Shown here one piece after another: positions 38,423 to 46,929 of a stretch of DNA of 64,000 nt (its first letter is position 1; every line of letters begins with the position of its first letter). The DNA lies in NCBI GenBank assembly GCA_946415705.1, contig CAMKTN010000010.1, positions 1 to 64,000 of the forward strand, read 5' to 3'. The position numbers and the translations under genes were made by a program. Under the pieces are notes generated by a model. That model was not told where the DNA came from. It worked only from the letters and a program-made list of their open reading frames with translations, and did no database searches. The stretch comes from an uncultured Prevotellaceae bacterium. GTDB lineage: Bacteria; Bacteroidota; Bacteroidia; Bacteroidales; Bacteroidaceae.

Positions 38423-41400
38423 TTACTTCACCACCACCTTTCTCCCATCACGGATATAGACGCCCTTGGCGGGCGGTGTGGAGAGTTGGCGGCCGGAAAG
38501 ATCAAAGCATTTACTATTTAAAGATTTATTATTTACGATTGGATCTGACGGAATATCGCGGACGGCGGTATCGTCAAGGGGCAGGGTGAGGGTGGCGGTG
38601 TATTGCTCCTCGCTGTTCTCCACGACGAGTGTGTAGGTGCCTGCTGGGTACTTCGTCAGGTCGGTGTTGAGGGCGATGGTGCTGTTTGTCTGCACATCCT
38701 TGCGATAGACCTCATTGTCTGCGGCATCTCTCAGCGTAACGGTATAAGTTCCTGACAGGATCTTGAGATTCACGAAGAGCTCATGAGCCGAATATTCACC
38801 CGTCAGGTTCTCCTCATCAGTTTCGTTCGCCGTCCTCTCGCGTGCTGGTGCCTTCGGCCTCGGTTTCTTGATGTGGGTGAAATCCAGCCACTGCCTCTTC
38901 ACCTCAGCCCCATCGGGCGGGGTGACGCCATCGATGAGATAGGGATTATAGTAGAGAATCTCATCGCCGACGGTGCAAGACATCAAATCATCATAAAATC
39001 CGTCCCATCCTGAGAACATGATATTTGCGAAAGGAGTTCCTGAGCCCACGCCTTCCAGCCAGCGGTTAGGATCATCATGATTGTACTTGTTGATGAATGT
39101 CTGGGTTTTGTTGTCCCATTCCGGTTCTTCTACATCAACATACGTGACACCTCCCTTGAAGAGTTCATCGTTTATATACTCCCTTTTGGAAATGATACAT
39201 GATACCGTGGGATATTGGTCTGCTCCGACTCCCCCATACACCTGAATAGTGTCGCCAATGTTGGACTCGAAGTCATAAAGAAGCTCGAAATCTTGTTTGT
39301 TGGGGAAGACACAGAATACTTTGCGCCCTTCTTCGTAAAATGCGCCTACATACTCTGACCAAGGTTCAGGATTACCCCATTGCTCATTGGCCTCGTGGCG
39401 GCATCTCATCTTAAGACAGACTTTTCCTCCGATGGTAATGGAATCACCATCGAAATAGTAATAATCCAGTTTCTGTGCCGTGTTGCCAGCCCCTGGGAAC
39501 CATCCCACTTTCCACACTTTCCCCTCCTCGATGAAGGGACGATAAAACGTTCCCCTGACGGCAACCGGGTGTTCGCCACGCTCATCCACAGCAATATATT
39601 TGTTTCCTGCCTCGAAGAAGGGGAAGGATAAGTCAACGTGATAGGGGCTCTTGCAGGTAGTGACCTCTGCTGGATAATCTAACTGGAGGTATAGCTTATA
39701 AGCAGAATTGTCTTCTGTACGTTCACTTCTACAATATATGTAAAGATCACCACCACAATGAAGCCACATAATGCCAGAAACATGAAGCACATACGCATCG
39801 TGCACGGGGTCAGGGACGAGTTCATAGTGCAAATCGTTTTCATCGAAGGAATGTGTTCTCGCATAGTCCTGATCTTCCTTTCCCCTTGCTAAGTCCTGTC
39901 CCCACCAGCCATTGGAGGGTAGGCCAAAGGTAAAGGGCCAATAGCTTGAGCCTGACACATAGGCCAGTTGATAGCTCCACGAATTCGGGGCACTATGCGA
40001 GAATAATCCGTCTAAGGGGTTCATCTCACTACCGATTCCCTCAATCCATCGACCTTTAGCTAGTACAGAAAGTAAGCTTGTCTTATCTTTCCCCTGGAAG
40101 TTGATGACTTTCAGAGAGTCTCCATATACCATGAGGTAATCAATCTTAGTGACTTCGCAATGTTCAAAATCGCCGTATTCCGGCTCAAACCTATCGCCCA
40201 CCTTGAGCGAGAAGTCATAGGTAAGAACTTCCTTGTCTTCCTCCTCGTTGTACATATAGACACGTTGGTTCTCTTCACGGAACCAGCCGAGAGGTTTATC
40301 ATTTCCATCTTGTGTTCTGGCACACAGTTGTTCATAGCTGTGCCCGTTTCTTACGAGCGCGCTTTCATCATCTGAGAAGTAGTAATCGGTTACAGTGTGC
40401 TGCGTACCCAAACTAAATCCATGTACACACCAGTGTTTCCCCCGTTCAACGAAAGGATGATAGGTAGCGTCCTCGGGTTGGGGGTAATCGACCGAGAAGA
40501 TTTCATTAGGACCCTCCATACGGTAATTGACAGATAGTGGCGATGGCACGAAGGATTTGAACATATCGCCTGTAAAGTCGATTTGCAGGGGCTCGTTATT
40601 AAGGTAGAGGGTAAATACATCTTTTACATCGTGGAGGAAAAACGTGATGTTTGTCCCGTCTGTCTCCAGCCAGATGTTTGACGCTTCACCATCGTAGCCG
40701 TCCTTCCCTTCATAATGCAGGGGTATGGCGGTGCGAGTGGTAACGGGGACACTCGTCTCATCGCCGTAGAGATAGACACCATCTTCAATGCATGAGACCA
40801 ATTCGCCATAGCCTCCAAGGACCGTACCGCCATCGCTCGGACCGAACAGATGACACTTGAAAAAGTCCTGGGTGCAGCCTATGCCTTCAATCCATAAGAA
40901 TAGCATGTGCACACTTGTCGGCCCGATCAGCCATTCAAGACAGTTCAATGTGATGCCGTTGATGTCCCTGGTGGACGGACTTTTATAAGGCCGAGCGTCA
41001 AGGCCGTATGTCAGTTGCACCCTCTCCGTCAGCTCCAGATCATAATAGAATCTTTCCGTCACGCTATCTGCCGGCACGATGTATGCCCGACAGCCCTCAT
41101 CGCGCAGTGCTGCCGTATAGATATTGTACTTGTCATACTGCATATATAGCTTCTTGTAAGTCTTTTCATGGATGGTCGTGTCACCTTTTACAATATAGCT
41201 GTAGTAGTGATCAAGAACGCCATTATTCAGATATTCGCGCATCTTGAAGTTCCACACCTTCCCCTCTTTGGCCAAGGGATGATAGGTAGCGTCCTCGGGG
41301 TCAGTTAGCTGCTGAATCCAGTCTATAGCGTCTTTATCATATAACAGATAACGGTCGCCGACATGGCAGTCAATCATTTTACCATACCATCCAAGGTTTA

Positions 41401-41983
41401 TAGCACCACCATTCATCAGCGGTGACGTTTTGTGACCTACTCCCTCAATCCATTGGACGGGATAAGAGTCATAAGGTTTTTCTACGCCAGACGTCTTAGA
41501 CTCATAGTTGACTTCATCTTGATCATATAGTGTCAGAACGGGAGGTCCTTTTGTTTCATCTCTCTTACCCATAATAAAATGATACTGGGAGGAATGATTG
41601 CCATAGAAAGGTATATTGGCATAGTTCACAACAACACTTTCCCCTTCCTGCGCACCAAAGTCATACAATAACTTGAAGTCCGTGGTTCCGTCCTGACAGA
41701 AATAGACCTTCCTATTCTCCTCGTAGAGAGCCATCAGGTAGCCATTCATAGGTTTAAACTCATCGTTTTGGAAATAGGGTTTCTCCTCCACCATCATCTT
41801 CTTACAGACATGACCGCTGATAAGTGTGTCACCTTTCAGTTCAAACGTCTGGGTATAGAAGACCTCCTTACGTCCGAGGTTCATAGCAACAACCCACACT
41901 TTCCCCTCCTCGACAAAGGGATGATAGGCCTTGACACCGAGAGATGGAATCAACAGGCATAGAATGGTAAGCAGTCGTTTCAT
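38423..41983 (-). CDS. 1186-aa secreted repeat protein with DUF3244-like region and type IX secretion C-terminal domain
   Basis: Signal peptide; recurring YHPFVEEGKVW, YHPLAKEGKVW, YHPFVERGKHW, YRPFIEEGKVW and WIEGVG motifs; C-term CFDLSGRQLSTPPAKGVYIRDGRKVVVK. Confidence 0.8.
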   Translation of the reverse strand: MKRLLTILCLLIPSLGVKAYHPFVEEGKVWVVAMNLGRKEVFYTQTFELKGDTLISGHVCKKMMVEEKPYFQNDEFKPMNGYLMALYEENRKVYFCQDGTTDFKLLYDFGAQEGESVVVNYANIPFYGNHSSQYHFIMGKRDETKGPPVLTLYDQDEVNYESKTSGVEKPYDSYPVQWIEGVGHKTSPLMNGGAINLGWYGKMIDCHVGDRYLLYDKDAIDWIQQLTDPEDATYHPLAKEGKVWNFKMREYLNNGVLDHYYSYIVKGDTTIHEKTYKKLYMQYDKYNIYTAALRDEGCRAYIVPADSVTERFYYDLELTERVQLTYGLDARPYKSPSTRDINGITLNCLEWLIGPTSVHMLFLWIEGIGCTQDFFKCHLFGPSDGGTVLGGYGELVSCIEDGVYLYGDETSVPVTTRTAIPLHYEGKDGYDGEASNIWLETDGTNITFFLHDVKDVFTLYLNNEPLQIDFTGDMFKSFVPSPLSVNYRMEGPNEIFSVDYPQPEDATYHPFVERGKHWCVHGFSLGTQHTVTDYYFSDDESALVRNGHSYEQLCARTQDGNDKPLGWFREENQRVYMYNEEEDKEVLTYDFSLKVGDRFEPEYGDFEHCEVTKIDYLMVYGDSLKVINFQGKDKTSLLSVLAKGRWIEGIGSEMNPLDGLFSHSAPNSWSYQLAYVSGSSYWPFTFGLPSNGWWGQDLARGKEDQDYARTHSFDENDLHYELVPDPVHDAYVLHVSGIMWLHCGGDLYIYCRSERTEDNSAYKLYLQLDYPAEVTTCKSPYHVDLSFPFFEAGNKYIAVDERGEHPVAVRGTFYRPFIEEGKVWKVGWFPGAGNTAQKLDYYYFDGDSITIGGKVCLKMRCRHEANEQWGNPEPWSEYVGAFYEEGRKVFCVFPNKQDFELLYDFESNIGDTIQVYGGVGADQYPTVSCIISKREYINDELFKGGVTYVDVEEPEWDNKTQTFINKYNHDDPNRWLEGVGSGTPFANIMFSGWDGFYDDLMSCTVGDEILYYNPYLIDGVTPPDGAEVKRQWLDFTHIKKPRPKAPARERTANETDEENLTGEYSAHELFVNLKILSGTYTVTLRDAADNEVYRKDVQTNSTIALNTDLTKYPAGTYTLVVENSEEQYTATLTLPLDDTAVRDIPSDPIVNNKSLNSKCFDLSGRQLSTPPAKGVYIRDGRKVVVK

Positions 41984-42001
41984 AGTCGTATATTTTAAGC
42001 G

Positions 42002-43420
42002 TTAATCATTCAGGGTTTCGAGCACTTGCTCCAGCGTTGTCTCGGGGTCGTTCTCGCCGAAGACTTCTTTCTTGAGCTTGAGCTTGCGGTGCTGCACGGC
42101 GGAGATGCTGACGCCGTAGAGGTTGCCGATGGATCGGTTGGAGAGGCGCAGGCGTGTGAGGATGCAGAGCTGCACGTCCTCATCCTTCAGGGCGGGGTAG
42201 CGGTTGCGCAGGTGTGCTACGCGGTCACCGTCGATGGCGTTCAGCGTGCGCTCCACCTCCTGCCATTCGTGGGGCGTGAGCACGATGTGCCGCTCTGAAC
42301 TCATCCCCAGCTTCTGGATGACGGCAGAGCGTTCGAGGATGAAACTCTGCAGGAAGTCGATGGTGGCGTCGCGCTGTCGCAGCTGCTCGGTTTGTGCTGC
42401 CAACTGCTGGACGTGGAGCTGTTCCTGCTGCTGGCGGCGCAGGGCTGTGTTGCGCAGACGCTGTTTGATCATCACGCCAGCGGCACAGACGATGAGCACG
42501 AACGCGCTGAGGCCGCCCCAGAGCATACGGCGGTGCAACGCCGAAGTGTAGCGCAGGCGCTCGTTCTCACGTTCCTGAAGCAGGGCCGCCTGGTAGTAGT
42601 CGTCCTTCTGCTGAAGAGCCTTGTAATACAGGTCTTCTGCATGCTGGAAAGCCTCGTCGATGGTGGCCTCTGCCGCCTCGGTGTCATTGCGGCGCAGGGC
42701 CAGCTTAGCAAGATTGCTCTGCACGATATAGGCGGCCTGCAGGTCGTCGCCGGGTTGCATCTTCCGATAGACGGCTTCGGCTGCATCCAGCGAGTCGCAG
42801 CTCACCAGGCAGCGCGCCAACACCTGTTGCGTACCCAGTAGGAGGTCGTCGGGTGTGCAGGCTTCCGCCTCGCGGGCATAGCGCAATGCCGTGGGGTAGT
42901 CCTCCATCGCCCAATGGATGTTGGCCAGGCTAGTGAGTGTCTGGCACAGGAGTTCCGTGCCCAGCGTGTCCTGTACGCCCACTGCCAAGGTGTGGGCACG
43001 ACGGACATAGGCGAGGGCCTCGTCGAAGCTGCCGTCGGTGTTGAAGGCCAACTGGCTCGCGTACGTACCTATATAATCTAATATGATGATATGGTTGCGC
43101 TCGCTGTCCGGGTGCCGCTCATACGTCTTAAGGGCAGACTTCGCCATGTCAAGGGCAGCCTGACTGTTACCCCACGCCAGCGATTCCGCCAGTCGCAACT
43201 GTGCCAGATAGAGCGTGTGCGTGTCGTTCTCCGCGTTGGCCTTGCTGATGGCTTCGTGCAGCAGGCGTTCACCGCAGGTCACGCTGTCATCATCAAAAGC
43301 GGTCAATGCCTGTTCGTAGCAGCTACGCGCATCACAGACATGCGCCGTGTCAGCGGTATGCCGACACGACATCATGCATGTGATGAGTAGTAGTAGAAAG
43401 AGTCTAAGAACGGCTTTCAT
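42002..43420 (-). CDS. TPR-containing membrane-anchored regulator with C-terminal LuxR-like HTH
   Basis: Lipobox-like LITCMMSC; TPR-like helices; TM GGLSAFVLIVCAAGVMI; HTH LTRLRLSNRSIGNLYGVSISAVQHRKLKLKKEV. Confidence 0.75.
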   Translation of the reverse strand: MKAVLRLFLLLLITCMMSCRHTADTAHVCDARSCYEQALTAFDDDSVTCGERLLHEAISKANAENDTHTLYLAQLRLAESLAWGNSQAALDMAKSALKTYERHPDSERNHIIILDYIGTYASQLAFNTDGSFDEALAYVRRAHTLAVGVQDTLGTELLCQTLTSLANIHWAMEDYPTALRYAREAEACTPDDLLLGTQQVLARCLVSCDSLDAAEAVYRKMQPGDDLQAAYIVQSNLAKLALRRNDTEAAEATIDEAFQHAEDLYYKALQQKDDYYQAALLQERENERLRYTSALHRRMLWGGLSAFVLIVCAAGVMIKQRLRNTALRRQQQEQLHVQQLAAQTEQLRQRDATIDFLQSFILERSAVIQKLGMSSERHIVLTPHEWQEVERTLNAIDGDRVAHLRNRYPALKDEDVQLCILTRLRLSNRSIGNLYGVSISAVQHRKLKLKKEVFGENDPETTLEQVLETLND

Positions 43421-43576
43421 CGCGCTATCGATTGTTTTCCGCTGCAAAGATACGGTGTTTTTCGATAGCTTGTATCTCCTCACCCGTGGAAAATTCCCGT
43501 TCGCCGATTGTGGCGTAAGAATCTGATGAAGGGGCTTTTATGCGAAGAGCGCGCTCCCGCCCCTATGGAAAAGTGA

Positions 43577-46219
43577 TTATTTCCTTCTCCATACCCCCCA
43601 CCCGATGAGTGCGAGTGCGAGGAGGGCGAGGGCGATGAGGGCGGTGTTGGCGATGGCCTCGGTGGTGTGGAGGCTCTGCGGGTCGAAGCGGAAGGCAATG
43701 TGATGCTTGCCGGCGGGAATGACGACGGCGCGCAGGACGTAGTCGGCACGCAGGATCTGGGCGGGCTCACCGTCGATGGTGCACTGCCAGCCGGGGTAGT
43801 AGATGTCGGAGAAGACGGCCAAGCGCTCTCGGTCGGTCTCGGCCTCGAAGATGAGGGCGTTGGCTTCGTAATGGAGAAGACCCACCCCGGCCCTCCCTTG
43901 TAGGGAGGGAGTGGTTGCCTTACTAGAGTCGGCATCGTTGCCAGCGGTCAGCGTGTCTGCACTACCTCCGGCGCTAATCAATGCGTCGGGGAGTTGGTCG
44001 CGGAAGCGGACATCGACGGCGGCGGTGTGGCGGGGATTGATGGAGGAGAGGAGGGAGAGCTCTTCGTCGGCATTGGCGACGAGGAACACGTTATCGACAA
44101 ACCAGGCGTTGCCCATGGCCCACGGGTTCTGCACGGGCACGGTCTCGCCGCCCTGCAGGGGCAGGATGGCGTACTTGGTGTTGAGCATATTGAGCACGGG
44201 GAAGAGGCTGTCGCCGGCGACGCTGTCGAGGCGTCCGTTGGTCTCGGCGACGGCTTTGTAGAGGGTGGCGAGCTGCGGCTGGATGTGGGCTTCGATGAGC
44301 TCCTGGTAGCGGCGCAGCTTGGCGGCGTGGTAGCCGCCGATGCTCTTGTGCCAGTAGGAGGTGGTGTTGTCGTTGAAGGTGTTCACGGCGAGGTTCACGA
44401 CGCGGTAGTAGAGGTCGCTGTCCTGCAGGATGGCCTCGTCGGCGGGTGTCTTCTGGAAGAACTGCTGTGCGGGCTGGGGCTTGGAGAACATGGCGTCGTT
44501 GAGGTAGCGCTTGTTGACATCCCACAGGTCGGCGGTGCAGAGCACGAGGAGACAAAGGACCATCGCCCACGCCTTGATCTTCTTAAAATAATACGCGAGG
44601 AGCACGGCGCAGCCCACGAGGATGATGAGCAGCGAGCGGCCGGCATCGGCGGTGAAGACAGCGCGACGCATATCGTTCAGGTTGCGCAGGATGTCGGCCA
44701 ACATCTCAGCAGGGATATAGCCAGCCTGCACGGCGTTGTTCAGCATCTCAGCCTCGGAACTGCTGACGTAGTTGCCGAAGAAGACGTCGGGAACTAGGTA
44801 AAAGAGTAAGCATACTCCTCCTGTCAGCGCCAGGGAAATGAAGAATTGATAATTGAAAATTGAAAATTGAGAATTGCTTTCAACCTCTTTTACCACCTCA
44901 CGCAGTGCGAGCATCGCGAGCAGGGGGATGGTGAACTCGGCGATGACGAGGATGGAGGCGACGGTGCGGAACTTGTCGTACATGGGGACATAGTCCAGCC
45001 ACAGGTCGGTCCACGGCATGAAGTTCTTACCCCATGCGAGGGTGATGCTGAGGACGGTGGCGATGAAAAGCGCCCATTTCATCGGACCCTTGACGATGAA
45101 GAGGCCGAGGATGAAGAGGAACATTACGAAGGCGCCGACATAGACGGGTCCGCTGGTGCCGGGCTGCTCGCCCCAGTACTGCCCGAGGCTCTGATAGACG
45201 GGCATATACGTCTGGTTGGCCTTGGCCATCGCCGTCTTGCTCTGCGTGAGGGGTTGGCTGGCGCCGCCCTTGACGTTGGGGATGAGCAGCGACCATGTCT
45301 CGCCAATGCCGTAGCTCCAGGCTGTGATGTAGCTGCGCTCCAGGCCGCTGCTGGTCTGGTCGGCGGGGTCTGCTGTCTTCTGTGTCAGCTCGCTCTTCCC
45401 GCGCATCGACTCCTTGGAGTACTCCCAGGTGTGGAAGAGGTTGGAGGCGTTGATGGCGAGGCCGATGAGGCAGCCGAGGGCGAAGACGCACGAGCTTTTA
45501 GCCCACTCGCGCCACTGGCGCGGTTGGGCTAAAAGCTCTGCCAGCGCCATCAGGGCGATGACGAAGGCGAAGTAGTAGGTCATCTGTACGTGGTTGGAGA
45601 GGATCTGCAGGGCCATGAAGAGGGCGGTGACGAGGAGTCCCCAGCCGTAGCGGCCGCGGTAGCAGAGCACCATGCCGGCGATGGTGGGCGGGATGTAGGC
45701 CAGCGTGTAGAACTTCCAGATGTGGCCTGCACCTATTATAATAAAGTAGTAGCTGGAGAAGGCCCATAGGACGGCGCCGAGGGCTGCCATCCACGCCTTG
45801 AAGTCGAAGGCGCGCAGGAGGATGTAGAAGCCCAGGAGCATGATGAACACCAGTACGACATAGTCGGGCAATCCGAGCTTATAGACTTTCTCGACCTTCG
45901 CGAGCTTCTCGGTGGAGGGGTAGGAGGGTGCCATCTGGTAGGTGGGCATACCTGAGAAGAGCGTGTTGGTCCAGCGTGTGCGCTCGCCGTCGTGGCTCTT
46001 GCGATAGGCCTCCATCTCCGAGGATGCGCCGGCACCGCCGCTGTGGTCATGGCCTGTCAGCACCAGCCCTTCGGAGACCGGCTTGGCGAAGTAGGCGAAG
46101 GAGAGGGCTACGAAGAAGAGGGTGGAGAGAAGGTCGGGGAGGAGGCGGACCCACCCCCTGCCCTCCCTTGTAGGGAGGGAGCGGTTACTATTTGACTGGT
46201 TGTTATTGCTCATGGCCAT
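43577..46219 (-). CDS. YfhO family membrane protein with several repeat-derived in-frame segments
   Basis: FVALSFAYFAKPVSEGLVLTGHDHSGGAGASSEMEAYR...; polytopic; VFSDIYYPGWQCTIDGEPA. Confidence 0.85.
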   Translation of the reverse strand: MAMSNNNQSNSNRSLPTREGRGWVRLLPDLLSTLFFVALSFAYFAKPVSEGLVLTGHDHSGGAGASSEMEAYRKSHDGERTRWTNTLFSGMPTYQMAPSYPSTEKLAKVEKVYKLGLPDYVVLVFIMLLGFYILLRAFDFKAWMAALGAVLWAFSSYYFIIIGAGHIWKFYTLAYIPPTIAGMVLCYRGRYGWGLLVTALFMALQILSNHVQMTYYFAFVIALMALAELLAQPRQWREWAKSSCVFALGCLIGLAINASNLFHTWEYSKESMRGKSELTQKTADPADQTSSGLERSYITAWSYGIGETWSLLIPNVKGGASQPLTQSKTAMAKANQTYMPVYQSLGQYWGEQPGTSGPVYVGAFVMFLFILGLFIVKGPMKWALFIATVLSITLAWGKNFMPWTDLWLDYVPMYDKFRTVASILVIAEFTIPLLAMLALREVVKEVESNSQFSIFNYQFFISLALTGGVCLLFYLVPDVFFGNYVSSSEAEMLNNAVQAGYIPAEMLADILRNLNDMRRAVFTADAGRSLLIILVGCAVLLAYYFKKIKAWAMVLCLLVLCTADLWDVNKRYLNDAMFSKPQPAQQFFQKTPADEAILQDSDLYYRVVNLAVNTFNDNTTSYWHKSIGGYHAAKLRRYQELIEAHIQPQLATLYKAVAETNGRLDSVAGDSLFPVLNMLNTKYAILPLQGGETVPVQNPWAMGNAWFVDNVFLVANADEELSLLSSINPRHTAAVDVRFRDQLPDALISAGGSADTLTAGNDADSSKATTPSLQGRAGVGLLHYEANALIFEAETDRERLAVFSDIYYPGWQCTIDGEPAQILRADYVLRAVVIPAGKHHIAFRFDPQSLHTTEAIANTALIALALLALALIGWGVWRRK
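43880..43917 (+). repeat. GC-rich palindromic repeat copy R3 (+ orientation, inside yfhO)
   Basis: ACCCACCCCGGCCCTCCCTTGTAGGGAGGGAGTGGTTG. Confidence 0.85.
44845..44878. repeat. TTGAAAA-type AT repeat inside yfhO
   Basis: GAATTGATAATTGAAAATTGAAAATTGAGAATTG, translated as [11 protein letters not shown]. Confidence 0.8.
45492..45538. repeat. 47-nt near-perfect palindrome inside yfhO
   Basis: GAGCTTTTAGCCCA CT CGCGCCA C TGGCGCG GT TGGGCTAAAAGCTC. Confidence 0.9.
46149..46188 (+). repeat. GC-rich palindromic repeat copy R4 (+ orientation, yfhO 5' end)
   Basis: ACCCACCCCCTGCCCTCCCTTGTAGGGAGGGAGCGGTTAC. Confidence 0.85.
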
Positions 46220-46251
46220 TTTTATTATATTATGATTGTTTTGGTATCAAT

Positions 46252-46300
46252 AAAAAACAAAAGAGAAGCATGGGATGAACCAGACACTTCTCTCTTGGTG
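46252..46300 (-). terminator. rpsO terminator
   Basis: On minus strand AGAGAAG...CTTCTCT followed by TTTGTTTTTT. Confidence 0.55.
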
Positions 46301-46317
46301 ATTTCACTTCTTGAGCA

Positions 46318-46368
46318 GTGACCACTCCCTCCCTCACAGGGAGGGTGAGGGGAGGGCCGGGAATGGGT
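46318..46368 (-). repeat. GC-rich palindromic repeat copy R5 (- orientation)
   Basis: TGACCACTCCCTCCCTCACAGGGAGGGTGAGGGGAGGGCCGGGAATGGGT, inverted relative to R4. Confidence 0.8.
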
Positions 46369-46376
46369 AGCGTTTC

Positions 46377-46646
46377 TTACTTACGCAGACCCAGAGCCTT
46401 GACGATCGCGCGGTAGCGGTTGATGTCGCGAGACTTCAGGTAATTGAGGAGTGCACGACGCTTACCTACGAGACCCGTCAGAGCGCGCTCTGTGCTGTGG
46501 TCCTTGCGGTTCTGCTTCATGTGCTCAGTGAGGTGAGCAATGCGGTAGGTGAACAGTGCGATCTGGCTCTCGGCACTACCTGTGTCGGCTGTGCCCTTAC
46601 CGAACTTCTCGAAGAGCTCGGCCTTCTTAGCGGAATCTAAGTACAT
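46377..46646 (-). CDS. rpsO: 30S ribosomal protein S15
   Basis: MYLDSAKKAELFEKFGKGTADTGSAESQIALFTYRIAHLTEHMKQNRKDHSTERAL... Confidence 0.96.
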   Translation of the reverse strand: MYLDSAKKAELFEKFGKGTADTGSAESQIALFTYRIAHLTEHMKQNRKDHSTERALTGLVGKRRALLNYLKSRDINRYRAIVKALGLRK

Positions 46647-46912
46647 AATTGTTTGATGAATGAAGTTTGTAATTACATCCTTCAGGTGGTGAGCCGTCGT
46701 CATCAATCGTCGTACACCCACCCTCGAATGCACCCGTGTTTCGGGATTTGCGGGCGCAAAGGTAAGCATAATTTACGATTTACGATTTACAAATCACGAA
46801 TTATTTTCGTTTACGCCCCTCTTTTTCTTTTGTTTTGGCCCTTTTACGACCTTTTTCACTCCCCCATTTTTCATTTTTCACTCTTTCATTTTTCACTTTT
46901 AATTTTTATGCG

Positions 46913-46920
46913 TACCTTTG
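46913..46920 (+). promoter_or_regulatory. -7 box TACCTTTG of typA
   Basis: Consensus box 9 nt upstream of the typA ATG (46930). Confidence 0.6.
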
Positions 46921-46929
46921 CACCCACTT

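Noticed and set aside
43480-43935. 151-aa minus-strand ORF overlapping yfhO
   Set aside because: Alternative frame of the yfhO 3' end; low-complexity Ser/Pro-rich translation.
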